The notes: generated by a model not told the origin, from the sequence alone. 64,000 nucleotides of DNA from Micromonospora chokoriensis (GCF_000718555.1 NZ_JOAN01000018.1:62001-126000), one strand, 5' to 3'. Positions 8,796 through 18,410 are shown, numbered from the stretch's first letter. Numbers and translations: made by a program.

Positions 8796-11429
8796 ATGAC
8801 ATCTCGTGCAACATCCGTACGCCCGCGTCCCCGACGGGTCGTCCGGCACCTGCTCGTCGGGCTCACCGTGGCCCTGGTCGCGGCGCTCACCCCGACCGGC
8901 GCCATCACGCCCGCGCAGGCCGCGCCCACCCTGCTGTCCCAGGGCCGCCCCGCCACCGCCTCGTCCACCGAGAACGCCGGCACGCCGGCCTCCGCCGCCG
9001 TCGACGGCAACACCGGCACCCGCTGGGCCAGCGCGTTCAGCGACCCACAGTGGCTCCAGGTCGACCTGGGCGCCCGCGCCACCATCAGCCAGGTCAACCT
9101 GCTCTGGGAGGGCGCCTACGGCCGGGCCTTCCAGCTGCAGACCTCCGACGACGGTGCCACCTGGACGACGATCTACTCGACCACCACCGGCACCGGCGGC
9201 ACCCAGAACCTCACCGTCACCGGCGCTGGCCGCTACGTACGGATGAACGGCACCGCCCGGGGCACCGGCTACGGCTACTCGCTATGGGAGTTCCAGGTCT
9301 ACGGCGAGACCGGCGGCACCACGCCGACCTGCGGCAGCACCAACGTCGCGCAGGGCAGCCCGGCGACCGCCTCGTCCACCCAGGACGCCGGCCTCGCGGC
9401 GTCCGCCGCCGTCGACGGCAACCCGGGCACCCGCTGGGCCAGCGCCGCCAGCGACCCGCAGTGGCTGCGCGTCGACCTCGGCAGCACCCGCACCATCTGC
9501 CGGGTGGTGCTCACCTGGGAGGCCGCGTACGCCCGGGCCTTCCAGCTCCAGACCTCGGCCGACGGATCCACCTGGACCACGATCTACTCCACCACCACGG
9601 CCACCGGCGGCACGCAGTCCCTCACCGTCACCGGCAGCGGTCGCTACCTGCGGGTCTACGGCACCGTCCGGGGCACCGCCTACGGCTACTCGCTCTGGGA
9701 GTTGGCGGTGAACACCACCGGCGGCACCAGCGAGCCTCCAGTGACGCCGACCGACCCGTACAACCCCAACCTGGGGTCGAACACGTTCGTCTTCGACCCG
9801 AGCACGCCGACGTCGACCATCCAGAGTCGACTGAACACCCTCTTCACCCAGCAGGAGACCAACCAGTTCGGCCCGCAGCGCTACGCGGTGCTGTTCAAGC
9901 CCGGCACCTACACCGCCGACGTCAACCTCGGCTTCTTCACCCAGGTCGCCGGGCTCGGCATGAGCCCGGACGACGTCAACCTCAACGGCCATGTCCGCAC
10001 CGAGGCGTTCTGGTTCGGCGGCAACGCCACCCAGAACTTCTGGCGGGCCGCCGAGAACCTCTCGGTCACCCTGCCCGCCGGTCAGACCGTGGAGCGCTGG
10101 GCGGTGTCCCAGGCCGCGCCGTACCGGCGGATGCACCTGCGCGGCGCGCAGAACCAGATCCAGCTCTGGAACGGCGGCGACGGCTGGTCCAGTGGCGGCC
10201 TGATGGCCGACACCCGCGTCGACGGCCTGGTCGTCTCCGGCTCGCAGCAGCAGTGGTACTCCCGCAACAGCGAGTTCGGCAACGGCTGGACCGGCTCGGT
10301 GTGGAACATGGTCTTCCAGGGCGTCAACGGCGCACCCGCGCCGAGCTTCCCCAACCCGTCGCACACCGTCATCGCGCAGACCCCGCAGGTACGCGAGAAG
10401 CCGTTCCTCTACGTCGACGGCACCGGTGAGTACCGGGTCTTCGTGCCGGCGCTGCGCACCAACTCCACCGGCACCAGCTGGTACAACAAGACCCCGGCCG
10501 GGTCGTCCATCTCGCTGTCGCAGTTCTTCGTCGTCCAGCCCGGCACCAGCGCCGCCACCATCAACGCGGCCCTGGCCCAGGGGCGGCACCTGCTCTTCAC
10601 CCCGGGCGTGCACCACGTCACCGAGCCGATCCAGGTCAACCGGGCCGACACCGTCGTCCTCGGCCTCGGCCTGGCCACCATCCAGGCCGACAACGGCGCG
10701 GTGGGGATGCGCGTCGCCGACGTGGACGGCGTGAAGGTGGCCGGCATCATGTTCGAGGCCGGCACGACGAACTCGCCGGTGCTCATGGAGGTCGGGCCGT
10801 CCGGCTCGTCCGCGAGCCACGCCACCAACCCGACCTCGCTGCACGACGTGTTCTTCCGCATCGGCGGGCCGCACGTCGGCAAGGCCACCAACACGCTGAC
10901 CGTCAACAGCGACAACGTGATCGGCGACCACATGTGGCTGTGGCGGGCCGACCACGCGGCGGAGGGCGTGCCGACCGGGTGGACGCTGAACACCGCCGAC
11001 ACCGGGCTCACCGTCAACGGCGACAACGTCACCATGTACGGCCTCTTCGTCGAGCACTACCAGAAGTACCAGACCATCTGGAACGGCAACGGCGGGCGCA
11101 CGTACTTCTACCAGAACGAACTGCCCTACGACGTACCGAACCAGGCGGCCTGGATGAACGGGTCGACCCGGGGGTACGCCGCGTACAAGGTCGCCGACTC
11201 GGTGACCACTCACCAGGCGTGGGGGCTGGGCAGCTACAGCTACTTCAACGTCAACCCCGCAGTGGTCGAGGAGCGCTCCTTCGAGGTGCCCACCAACCCG
11301 AACGTGCGCTTCACGAACATGGTCACCGTCTCGCTCGGTGGCGTCGGCACCATCAATCGGGTGATCAACAACGCCGGTGGCACCGCGAACGCGGCCAACC
11401 AGACGGTGTACCTGACCACCTACCCCTGA
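8796..11429 (+). CDS. Secreted protein: two F5/8C (discoidin) domains plus parallel beta-helix
   Basis: This is an 877-aa exported protein. A twin-Arg-containing signal peptide ends near PAQAAP (about residue 45). Two F5/8 type C carbohydrate-binding domains follow (about 47-176 and 183-310), both with the core VDGNxGTRWAS and similar enough at DNA level to suggest tandem duplication. The remaining 550 residues look like a pectate-lyase/GH55-type right-handed beta-helix (repeats such as VVLGLGLATI, VNGDNVTMYGLFVEH). I recall close relatives carrying an adenylyl cyclase label, but no cyclase motif is visible here. A polysaccharide-active enzyme is the better guess; substrate and catalytic residues are not recognised. 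Confidence 0.75.
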   Translation: MTSRATSVRPRPRRVVRHLLVGLTVALVAALTPTGAITPAQAAPTLLSQGRPATASSTENAGTPASAAVDGNTGTRWASAFSDPQWLQVDLGARATISQVNLLWEGAYGRAFQLQTSDDGATWTTIYSTTTGTGGTQNLTVTGAGRYVRMNGTARGTGYGYSLWEFQVYGETGGTTPTCGSTNVAQGSPATASSTQDAGLAASAAVDGNPGTRWASAASDPQWLRVDLGSTRTICRVVLTWEAAYARAFQLQTSADGSTWTTIYSTTTATGGTQSLTVTGSGRYLRVYGTVRGTAYGYSLWELAVNTTGGTSEPPVTPTDPYNPNLGSNTFVFDPSTPTSTIQSRLNTLFTQQETNQFGPQRYAVLFKPGTYTADVNLGFFTQVAGLGMSPDDVNLNGHVRTEAFWFGGNATQNFWRAAENLSVTLPAGQTVERWAVSQAAPYRRMHLRGAQNQIQLWNGGDGWSSGGLMADTRVDGLVVSGSQQQWYSRNSEFGNGWTGSVWNMVFQGVNGAPAPSFPNPSHTVIAQTPQVREKPFLYVDGTGEYRVFVPALRTNSTGTSWYNKTPAGSSISLSQFFVVQPGTSAATINAALAQGRHLLFTPGVHHVTEPIQVNRADTVVLGLGLATIQADNGAVGMRVADVDGVKVAGIMFEAGTTNSPVLMEVGPSGSSASHATNPTSLHDVFFRIGGPHVGKATNTLTVNSDNVIGDHMWLWRADHAAEGVPTGWTLNTADTGLTVNGDNVTMYGLFVEHYQKYQTIWNGNGGRTYFYQNELPYDVPNQAAWMNGSTRGYAAYKVADSVTTHQAWGLGSYSYFNVNPAVVEERSFEVPTNPNVRFTNMVTVSLGGVGTINRVINNAGGTANAANQTVYLTTYP

Positions 11430-11437
11430 CCGGGGCG

Positions 11438-11479
11438 CCCGCGCCGGCCCGGTCGTAGCACCGACCGGATTGGCGCGGG
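11438..11479. terminator. GC-rich imperfect hairpin after the secreted protein gene
   Basis: CCCGCGCC (11438-11445) pairs with GGCGCGGG (11472-11479), and internally CCGGTCG (11449-11455) pairs with CGACCGG (11462-11468). This makes a long stem in the gap between two convergent genes, so it could serve both strands. Confidence 0.6.
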
Positions 11480-11544
11480 CCGCCACCGTGGGCCGAGCCG
11501 GCCCGGTCCCGCCGAGACCGGGCCGGCCTCGGTCGCGTGCCGTC

Positions 11545-12867
11545 TCAACCGGCCAGCACCTCGGCCGCCGCCCGCTCACCGGCGCGCACCGCGCCTTCCA
11601 GATAGCCACTCCAGCGGGTGGCCGTCTCGGTGCCCGCCCAGTGCACCCGCCCCACCGGTGCCCGTAGGTGCGGACCGTACGTCCGCCAGGTGCCCGGAGT
11701 GAGCGCACCGGAGAAACAGCCCCGGGCCCACTCCTCGGCCGACCAGTCGTACTCGACGAGGTCCACCGGGTCTTCGGCGCGCGGCCCGACCACGTTGGCG
11801 AACGCCTCCAGCAGGCATCGCCGACGCTGTGCGGGGGACATGCCGCGCAGCGCGGCGGCGTCCGCGGCGTAGCTGAATCCGGTCAGGACCCCGAGCGGGG
11901 AGGTCGGGGTGGAGTTGTCGACCGTCTCGGTGAGCGGACCGGCGTTGCAGGTGGCGACGCCGGAGTGCCCGTCGGCACGCCAGAACGGCTCCGGGTAGAC
12001 GGCGTGCACCTTCAGCGCCGAGCCCATCGGCATTCGTTGGGTGAGCCCGTCGCGCAGCGGTGGCAGCGGTGGGTCGTACCGGATCCGGCCGGCCAGTGCC
12101 GGGGCCAGCGCGACCACCACGGCGTCGCCATCGACGCGCCCGGTGTCGGTCCACGCCGTCACGCCGTCGACCCTCTGTTCGATGGCCCGCACCGGCGTGG
12201 CCAGCGTCAGCGTCCCCGGCGGCAGCGCGGAGGCCATCCGCTCGGCGAGCGCCGCGGGGCCGCCCACGATCCGGTCCTGCTGCGCGCCGCCGGCCATCCG
12301 CAGCAACGGCCCGGTCCCGCCGCCGCTGCGCAGGTAGAACAGCAGGTGCAACAGGGACAGCTCATCCGCGCCGGTGGCCAGCAGCCCTCCGGCGAGCAGT
12401 CGTCCCAGGTAGTCGGCGGTGTCGTCGTCCCCAGCCGTGGTGGCGAGCCAGCCGCCGAGGGTCGTCCGGTCCCAGCGCGCGGCCTGCGGCATCTGCCAGG
12501 GGGCGGCCGGGTCCAGTTGTGCGGCGTACTCGTCGAGCAGGCCGAGCACCCGGCCGACCTGGGCTGGTGGCTCGGCCCGGCGCTGACCGGCCCAGAGCAG
12601 GGTGGGCGTGCCGACCGATGCCGAGGCGAAGGTGCCCAGTCCGTGCTCGGCGACCAGCGCGTACATCCGGTCCTGGGTCGGGCCGATCCACTGCGCGCCC
12701 AGGTCGAGTTGGGTGAGTTCGGGCAGCCACCGGGTCAGCACCCGGCCGCCCACCCGGTCGCGGGCCTCCAACAACCGCACCCGAGCACCGGCACGGGTGA
12801 GCGCCTGCGCGGCGGCCAGGCCGGAAAAGCCGGCGCCGACCACGACCACCCGGATGCCGTCGGTCAC
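11545..12867 (-). CDS. Flavin-dependent monoamine oxidase family protein
   Basis: This 440-aa FAD amine oxidase has an N-terminal dinucleotide fold (VVVVGAGFSGLAAAQAL, then LLEARDRVGGRVLT) and the C-terminal FAD motif VHWAGTETATRWSGYLEGA. The length is normal for the MAO/putrescine-oxidase group. The GTG at 12867 is chosen because the FAD motif must lie near the N-terminus; the frame stays open far upstream but that extension is antisense to the YbdK-like gene. The substrate amine cannot be read from the sequence. Confidence 0.9.
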   Translation of the reverse strand: MTDGIRVVVVGAGFSGLAAAQALTRAGARVRLLEARDRVGGRVLTRWLPELTQLDLGAQWIGPTQDRMYALVAEHGLGTFASASVGTPTLLWAGQRRAEPPAQVGRVLGLLDEYAAQLDPAAPWQMPQAARWDRTTLGGWLATTAGDDDTADYLGRLLAGGLLATGADELSLLHLLFYLRSGGGTGPLLRMAGGAQQDRIVGGPAALAERMASALPPGTLTLATPVRAIEQRVDGVTAWTDTGRVDGDAVVVALAPALAGRIRYDPPLPPLRDGLTQRMPMGSALKVHAVYPEPFWRADGHSGVATCNAGPLTETVDNSTPTSPLGVLTGFSYAADAAALRGMSPAQRRRCLLEAFANVVGPRAEDPVDLVEYDWSAEEWARGCFSGALTPGTWRTYGPHLRAPVGRVHWAGTETATRWSGYLEGAVRAGERAAAEVLAG

Positions 12868-13017
12868 GGCGCCGCTTACCCGCAACCGCCGAGCGCATGA
12901 CTCCCGGTGTGACCGGGCCTGCGGCGCGTGGATCGTGCGTTTGCGGTGGGTCTGGCGGGGAACCCGGGACGCCCGGCCGGGGTCCACCTGCGGCCGTAGC
13001 AGCGGATGGAGGCGGCC

Positions 13018-14151
13018 ATGGCGTACCGTCCGGCGATCGTCGACACCGTGCCCGACCTGACCACGCTCACGCTCGGTGTGGAGGAGGAGTTCCTGCTGCT
13101 CGACCCGGACAGCGGCCGGAACCTGCCAGTGGCCGACCAGGTGCTGGGCGCGCTGCGCGGCCCCGCCCGGGAGCAGAGCCGCCAGGAGTTCCGGCACAGC
13201 ATGGTGGAGATGGTCACCCCGGTCTGCGCCGACCTCACCGAACTGCGCGCGCACCTGGTGACACTGCGCCGCAGCGCCATCAACGCCGCCACGGCGGCCG
13301 GGGCACGGCTGGTGGCGGTCGGCGCCACGCCGGTGGCCGAGCCGCACCGGACGGTGCCCGACGAACCGCGCTACCACGCCATGTCCCGCCGGTACGGGCC
13401 GGTCGCGCACGACCCGGCGGTGTGCGGCTGTCACGTGCACGTCGGGCTGCCCGACCGGGAGCTGGCCGTGCAGGTCTGCAACCACCTGCGGGTGTGGCTG
13501 CCGGTGGTGCAGGCGATCACCACCAACTCGCCGCTGCACGACGGGTACGACACCGGGCACGCCAGTTGGCGCTCGATGCAGTTGGAACGCTGGCCCAGCA
13601 TCGGCCCGACTCCGTACTTCGGCTCCGCCGCCGACTACGACCGCACGGTCGACGAGCTGATCGCCGCCGGCATCATGCTCGACGCCGCGATGGTCTACTG
13701 GTACGCACGGCCGTCGTCGGCGTACCCGACGGTGGAGGTGCGCGTCGGTGACGTCTGCACCGAGGTGGACGACGCCGTGCTGGTCGCCGCGCTTGTCCGG
13801 TCGTTGGTGGCCACCCTCGCCGACGACGTACGCGCCGGGGTGACCGCACCGAACGTCCGGGACTGCCTGGTCGCGGCGGCGCACTGGCGGGCCGCCCACG
13901 ACGGTCTCGACGGCGAGCTGATCGACCTGCGTGCCGGTGGCACCCGGCCCGCCTGGGTGCTCGTCGACGAGCTGATGGCGGTGATCGCCCCGGCTCTGCT
14001 GCGCCACGGCGACCTGGGGTACGTGTTGGCGCAGCTCGCCCGGCTGCGCCGCGACGGCACCGGCGCCACCCGGCAGCGGCGGGTGCTGGAGCGCGCCGGG
14101 GACCTGCGCGCGGTCCTCGACGACCTGATCGTCCGTACGGCCGCAGCCTGA
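13018..14151 (+). CDS. Carboxylate-amine ligase, YbdK family (glutamate-cysteine ligase-like)
   Basis: This is a 377-aa GCS2/YbdK-type ATP-dependent ligase. It opens with TLGVEEEFLLLD, the family metal/ATP signature, followed by EFRHSMVEMVTP and the histidine-rich CGCHVHVGLPD. Members ligate amines to the carboxylate of glutamate or related acids. The ATG at 13018 is preferred over 13006 because GGAGG lies 4 nt before it. It faces the amidotransferase gene across 24 bp, which raises the possibility of a shared peptide-amide pathway (inference). Confidence 0.88.
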   Translation: MAYRPAIVDTVPDLTTLTLGVEEEFLLLDPDSGRNLPVADQVLGALRGPAREQSRQEFRHSMVEMVTPVCADLTELRAHLVTLRRSAINAATAAGARLVAVGATPVAEPHRTVPDEPRYHAMSRRYGPVAHDPAVCGCHVHVGLPDRELAVQVCNHLRVWLPVVQAITTNSPLHDGYDTGHASWRSMQLERWPSIGPTPYFGSAADYDRTVDELIAAGIMLDAAMVYWYARPSSAYPTVEVRVGDVCTEVDDAVLVAALVRSLVATLADDVRAGVTAPNVRDCLVAAAHWRAAHDGLDGELIDLRAGGTRPAWVLVDELMAVIAPALLRHGDLGYVLAQLARLRRDGTGATRQRRVLERAGDLRAVLDDLIVRTAAA

Positions 14152-14175
14152 GCGACGCCCGCCCCGGTGGGCGGT

Positions 14176-15960
14176 TCAGCGGATGTCGTGCGTCTGCAGC
14201 CACAGCTCCAGCAGGCCGAGCTGCCAGAGCTTGTTGCTACCGGCCGCGGCCTGCGCCCGGTCCGGCTCGGCGAGCAGCTCTGCCACGTACTCCGGACGGA
14301 ACAGCCCCCGCTCGCGCGCGGCTGGCGCCTGCAACGCCTCGGCGACCAGCTCGCGCACCGGGCCGTCCACGTTGCGCAGCGCCGGCACCGGGAAGTAGCC
14401 CTTGGGACGGTCGACCACCTCGGCGGGCAGCACGCCCCGGGCGACCTCCTTGAGCACTCCCTTGCCGCCCTGGGCGACCTTGTGCTCCGGTGGGCAGTGC
14501 GCGGCCAGGGTGACCAGGTCCTGGTCGAGGAAGGGCGTGCGCACCTCCAGACCCCACGCCATGCTCATGCTGTCCACCCGCTTGACCGGGTCGTCGGGGA
14601 GCATCAGGTGGGTGTCCAGGCGCAGTACGGCGTCCAGCGCGGTCTGCGCCCCGGGCGCGGCGAGGTGCCCGGTGAGCAGGTCCCGGCTGGCGTCGTGCTC
14701 CAGCGCGTACGCCGGGCCGACGACGCGGCGCAGCTCGTCGTGGTCGCGGTCGAAGAACGCGGCGGCGAACGTCTCGGCAGCGCTGTGCCGGGGCGCCTCG
14801 GTGAGCGGCTGGTGGTAGCCGTAGCCGGCGAACACCTCGTCGGCGCCCTGCCCCGACTGGGCCACCTTCACGTGTTGCGCCACCTGCTCGGAGAGCAGGT
14901 GGAAGGCGACCACGTCGTGGCTGCCCATCGGCTCGGTCATCGCCAGCACGGCCCGGCGTACGGCGGGCACCAGGTCGTCGTTGGCCAGTCGGATCCGGTG
15001 GTGGTCGGTGTCGTACACGCGGGCCACCAGGTCGGAGTAGTGGAACTCGTCGCCGGATTCGCCGTCGCGGCTGTCGAAGCCGATGCTGAACGTGCGCAGG
15101 TGTTGCTGGCCGGCCTCGGCGAGCAACGCCACGATGAGGCTGGAGTCCAGGCCGCCGGAGAGCAGCACCCCCACCGGCACGTCGGCGACCAGCCGTCGGC
15201 GTACCGCCGCGCGCAGCGCGTCGCCGATCGCGGCCCGCCAGTCGGCGGCGTCCATCCTCGCGTCGGCGGGCTCCCGCACGTAGTCGGGTCGCCAGTAGAC
15301 CTCCTCGCGGCTGCGTCCGTCCGCCTCGATCACCCGCAGGGTGGCCGGCGGCAGCTTGCGCACACCGCGCAGTACCGTCCGCGGCGCGGGCACGATGGAG
15401 TGCCAGGACAGGTAGTGGTGCAGCGCCACCGGGTCGATGCCGGTGTCGACGTCGCCAGCCCGCAACAGCGCGGGCAGTGTGGAGGCGAACCGGAGCCGCC
15501 CCGGTGTCTCGGCGAGGTAGAGCGGTTTGATGCCGAGCCGGTCGCGGGCCAGGATCAGTCGCCGCCGGGCCCGGTCGACCAGCCCAATCGCGAACATGCC
15601 GACCAGGTGGTCGACGAAACGTTCACCCCAGTGGGCGTACGCCACCAGGATCACCTCGGTGTCGCTTGTGGAGTGGAAGACGTACCCGGCGTGGCGCAGC
15701 TCCTCGCGCAGCTGCGGGTAGTTGTAGATGCAGCCGTTGAAGACCAGCGCCAGGCCCAGGTCGTCGCGGACCATCGGTTGCCCGCCCGCCTCGGACAGGT
15801 CGATGATGGTCAGCCGGCGGTGCCCGAGGGCCACCCAGCCGTCGGCGAGCAGGCCCTCGGCGTCCGGGCCGCGTGAGCGCATCGCCTCGGTCATCCGGTT
15901 GACCGCCGCCACGTCGGGCGCGCGGCCGTCGAATCGCGCCTCCCCGCTGATCCCGCACAT
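14176..15960 (-). CDS. Asparagine-synthase-type amidotransferase, N-acetylglutaminylglutamine-amide (NAGGN) type
   Basis: This 594-aa protein has an N-terminal class II glutaminase domain with the catalytic Cys at position 2 (MCGISGEARFDG) and a C-terminal asparagine-synthetase domain with the PP-loop LLSGGLDSSLIVALL. The GEARFDG start and RSRGPDAEG fit the subgroup that amidates N-acetylglutaminylglutamine, an osmolyte. The usual partner, a GNAT/ATP-grasp NAGG synthetase, is not beside it; a YbdK-type ligase is. The start is fixed by the need for Cys2. Plain asparagine synthetase is the alternative reading. Confidence 0.8.
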   Translation of the reverse strand: MCGISGEARFDGRAPDVAAVNRMTEAMRSRGPDAEGLLADGWVALGHRRLTIIDLSEAGGQPMVRDDLGLALVFNGCIYNYPQLREELRHAGYVFHSTSDTEVILVAYAHWGERFVDHLVGMFAIGLVDRARRRLILARDRLGIKPLYLAETPGRLRFASTLPALLRAGDVDTGIDPVALHHYLSWHSIVPAPRTVLRGVRKLPPATLRVIEADGRSREEVYWRPDYVREPADARMDAADWRAAIGDALRAAVRRRLVADVPVGVLLSGGLDSSLIVALLAEAGQQHLRTFSIGFDSRDGESGDEFHYSDLVARVYDTDHHRIRLANDDLVPAVRRAVLAMTEPMGSHDVVAFHLLSEQVAQHVKVAQSGQGADEVFAGYGYHQPLTEAPRHSAAETFAAAFFDRDHDELRRVVGPAYALEHDASRDLLTGHLAAPGAQTALDAVLRLDTHLMLPDDPVKRVDSMSMAWGLEVRTPFLDQDLVTLAAHCPPEHKVAQGGKGVLKEVARGVLPAEVVDRPKGYFPVPALRNVDGPVRELVAEALQAPAARERGLFRPEYVAELLAEPDRAQAAAGSNKLWQLGLLELWLQTHDIR

Positions 15961-16058
15961 CAGCCGGGCCTCCTGTCGCCTCGCCCCGGCCGGTGTCGGC
16001 CGGTCCCGTCGACCGGACGGGGGCCGCTGGCTACCCGCGCGGGCGGCGGGCAAACCCG

Positions 16059-16490
16059 TCAGGCGCGCAGGGTACGCAGGATGCGGGCCAGCTCGGCGCG
16101 GTCGGCGTCGTTGAGGTGGCCGAAGAAGCGGTCCGCCTCGGCCCGCCGGGCGGCCCGGATGGCGGTGCTGACGCGGCCGCCCTCCTCGGTGAGCGCGACC
16201 AGGGTCGCCCGTCGGTCGGCCGGGTCGGGTCGGCGCTCGACCAGCCCACGGCTCTGGAGGTCGTCGACGACCTCGGTCGCCGAGCGGGGGGCGATGCGCA
16301 GGTGCTCGGCGAGGGTGCCGGGGCGTACCTCGCCGTGGCGGGCCAGCACGCCGAGGGCCCGGGACTGGCTGGGGGTGATGTCCCAGGGCGCCAGCGAATC
16401 CCGTGCCTGCCGGCGCAGACGGGACGCGACAGCCCAGAACGTCTCCGCCAGGCTCTCGTCGTCAGCACTGTCGGCGGTGTGCTCGATCAC
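16059..16490 (-). CDS. MarR-family transcriptional regulator
   Basis: This 143-aa winged-helix regulator has the MarR core SQSRALGVLARHGEVRPGTLAEHL, recognition helix RSATEVVDDL and wing DPADRRATLVALTEEG. It starts at a GTG and is divergent from an ABC exporter with 82 bp between. Two overlapping palindromes in that gap are probable operators. It likely represses the exporter until a drug-like ligand binds. Confidence 0.92.
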   Translation of the reverse strand: MIEHTADSADDESLAETFWAVASRLRRQARDSLAPWDITPSQSRALGVLARHGEVRPGTLAEHLRIAPRSATEVVDDLQSRGLVERRPDPADRRATLVALTEEGGRVSTAIRAARRAEADRFFGHLNDADRAELARILRTLRA

Positions 16491-16521
16491 CGGAATACGG
16501 TAGCAGGCGATGCGGTTGTTC

Positions 16522-16542
16522 CCTCATGATGAGGTAACCTCA
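16522..16542. promoter_or_regulatory. Overlapping palindromes, candidate MarR operator
   Basis: CCTCATGATGAGG (16522-16534) and TGAGGTAACCTCA (16530-16542) are both perfect dyads around a central base, and they share TGAGG. They lie between the divergent MarR and ABC-exporter starts, the classic site for an autoregulating MarR. This also argues that the exporter does not start at the ATG at 16510, which would put the operator inside the gene. Confidence 0.65.
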
Positions 16543-16572
16543 GCATTGCTCCCAACGAAAGGTAGTGCCTCC

Positions 16573-18366
16573 TTGGAACCCACCCCCATGGGCCGCGACC
16601 GCGGCCACCGCACCCTCACCGCCGAAGAGAAGACCCAGGCCCGGCAGGTGTCGCTGCGCCGCATCGGCCGCCTCTTCACCCCGCACCGGCCCGCGCTGGC
16701 CGCCGTCACCGCGATCATTGTGATCTCCTCGATCGTCGCGATGGCCACCCCGTTCCTGCTGCGTACCGTGATCGACCGGGCCCTGCCGCAGGGCGACGTG
16801 ACGCTGCTGGTCTGGCTGGTCCTCGGCATGGTCGCCGTCGCGGCGGTGACCTCCGCCCTCGGCGTCGTGCAGACCTGGATCTCCACCCAGGTCGGCCAGC
16901 GGGTCATGCACCGGCTGCGCACCGACGTCTTCAGTCACCTCCAGCGTCAGTCGCTCGGCTTCTTCACCCGCACCCGCACCGGCGAGGTGCAGTCCCGGAT
17001 CACCAACGACATCGGCGGCATGCAGTCGGTGGTCACCTCCACCGCCACCGCCGTCGCGGCCAACCTCACCACAGTGGTCGCCACCGCGGTCGCCATGGTC
17101 GCACTCTCCTGGCAGCTCTCCCTGGTCTCGCTCGTGGTGCTGCCGCCGGCCATCTGGCTGACCCGACGGGTCGCCCGGATGCGCCGCGAGATCACCGCCC
17201 AGCGGCAGCGCGAACTCGCCGACCTCAACGTCACCGTCGAGGAGGGGCTCTCGATCAGCGGCGTACAGCTGGCCAAGACCCTCGGCACCGGCCCCGCGCT
17301 GATCGACAGGTTCACCGCCTCCTCGGAGCGCCTGGTCGACCTGGAGCTGCGCAGCGAGCTAGCCGGGCGCTGGCGGATGGCCTCGATGAGCATCATCTTC
17401 GCCGCCGTACCGGCGGTCATCTACCTCGCCGCCGGGCTGCCGGGCACCGCCGGCACGCTGAGCATCGGCACCCTGGTCGCCTTCACGGCCCTGCAGGGTG
17501 GCCTGTTCCGGCCGCTGATGGGGCTGCTCAACGTGGGTGTCTCGCTCACCGCGTCGCTGGCGCTCTTCGCCCGGATCTTCGAATACCTCGACCTGCCGGT
17601 CGACGTGGCCGACCCCACCGAGCCGATCAACCTCGACCCCACCCGGGTACGCGGGCACCTGCGCCTGGAGGACGTCACCTTCGGCTACCCGGGCAGCGAC
17701 ACCGCCGCCCTCGCCGGGATCACCCTCGACGTGCCCGCCGGCACCAGCCTCGCCCTGGTCGGCGAGACCGGCTCCGGCAAGAGCACCCTCGCCGGGCTGG
17801 TCAGCAGACTGCACGACCCGACCGCCGGCCGGATCACCGTCGACGGCGTCGACCTGCGCGACCTGCGCCTGGCCGACCTGGCCACGATCGTCGGCGTGGT
17901 CAGCCAGGAGACGTACCTGCTGCACACCACCGTCCGGGAGAACCTGCGCTACGCCCGGCCGGAGGCCACCGACACCGAGATCGAGGACGCCGCCCGCGCC
18001 GCCCAGATCCACGACCTCATCGCCGGGCTGCCCGACGGCTACGACACCATGGTCGGCTCGCGCGGCCACCGCTTCTCCGGCGGGGAGAAGCAGCGCCTCG
18101 CCATCGCCCGTACGCTGCTGCGCGACCCGCGCATCCTGGTCCTCGACGAGGCCACCAGCGCACTGGACACCGAGACCGAACGGGCCGTGCAGCGCGCGTT
18201 TGACGTGCTCGCCGAGGGGCGAACCACGATCACCATCGCGCACCGGCTCTCCACGGTCCGCGACGCCGACCAGATCGCGGTGCTCGACCACGGCCGCATC
18301 GTCGAGGCCGGCACCCACGACAGCCTGCTGAACCGCAACGGCCGCTACGCCACGCTGGCGGCCTGA
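16573..18366 (+). CDS. ABC exporter, fused permease and ATPase (MdlB/MsbA type)
   Basis: This half-transporter of about 597 aa has an N-terminal six-helix membrane domain (about 30-320) and a C-terminal ATPase with Walker A GETGSGKST, signature FSGGEKQRLAI and Walker B ILVLDEATSALD. It probably works as a homodimer exporting a drug or lipid. The start is uncertain: the TTG at 16573 follows GAAAGG by 10 nt, and the ATG at 16588 is an alternative. It is controlled by the divergent MarR gene (inference). Confidence 0.9.
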   Translation: MEPTPMGRDRGHRTLTAEEKTQARQVSLRRIGRLFTPHRPALAAVTAIIVISSIVAMATPFLLRTVIDRALPQGDVTLLVWLVLGMVAVAAVTSALGVVQTWISTQVGQRVMHRLRTDVFSHLQRQSLGFFTRTRTGEVQSRITNDIGGMQSVVTSTATAVAANLTTVVATAVAMVALSWQLSLVSLVVLPPAIWLTRRVARMRREITAQRQRELADLNVTVEEGLSISGVQLAKTLGTGPALIDRFTASSERLVDLELRSELAGRWRMASMSIIFAAVPAVIYLAAGLPGTAGTLSIGTLVAFTALQGGLFRPLMGLLNVGVSLTASLALFARIFEYLDLPVDVADPTEPINLDPTRVRGHLRLEDVTFGYPGSDTAALAGITLDVPAGTSLALVGETGSGKSTLAGLVSRLHDPTAGRITVDGVDLRDLRLADLATIVGVVSQETYLLHTTVRENLRYARPEATDTEIEDAARAAQIHDLIAGLPDGYDTMVGSRGHRFSGGEKQRLAIARTLLRDPRILVLDEATSALDTETERAVQRAFDVLAEGRTTITIAHRLSTVRDADQIAVLDHGRIVEAGTHDSLLNRNGRYATLAA

Positions 18367-18390
18367 ACTCCGGCTCACAACCGTCTCGAA

Positions 18391-18406
18391 ACAGTCTTAT
18401 AACTGT
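18391..18406. repeat. Short inverted repeat ACAGT-N6-ACTGT
   Basis: ACAGTCTTATAACTGT is an AT-rich dyad in the 44-bp gap between the convergent exporter and TetR genes, flanked by GTCTCG on both sides (18383 and 18405 areas). It may be a weak terminator or a protein-binding site. Function is not established. Confidence 0.35.
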
Positions 18407-18410
18407 CTCG

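Noticed and set aside
8796..11429. Adenylyl cyclase label for the secreted protein
   Set aside because: No cyclase motif is visible; the domains are F5/8C plus beta-helix.
9282..11708. Long minus-strand open frame antisense to the secreted F5/8C protein
   Set aside because: Low-complexity Arg/Val/Gly translation with no motif; a GC-rich shadow of a clear gene.
12868..14007. N-terminal extension of the amine oxidase through the YbdK region
   Set aside because: The FAD-binding motif must be near the N-terminus, and the extension is antisense to a well-supported gene.
14176..15960. Housekeeping asparagine synthetase
   Set aside because: The N-terminal GEARFDG pattern and overall length fit the NAGGN amidotransferase subgroup better, though not decisively.
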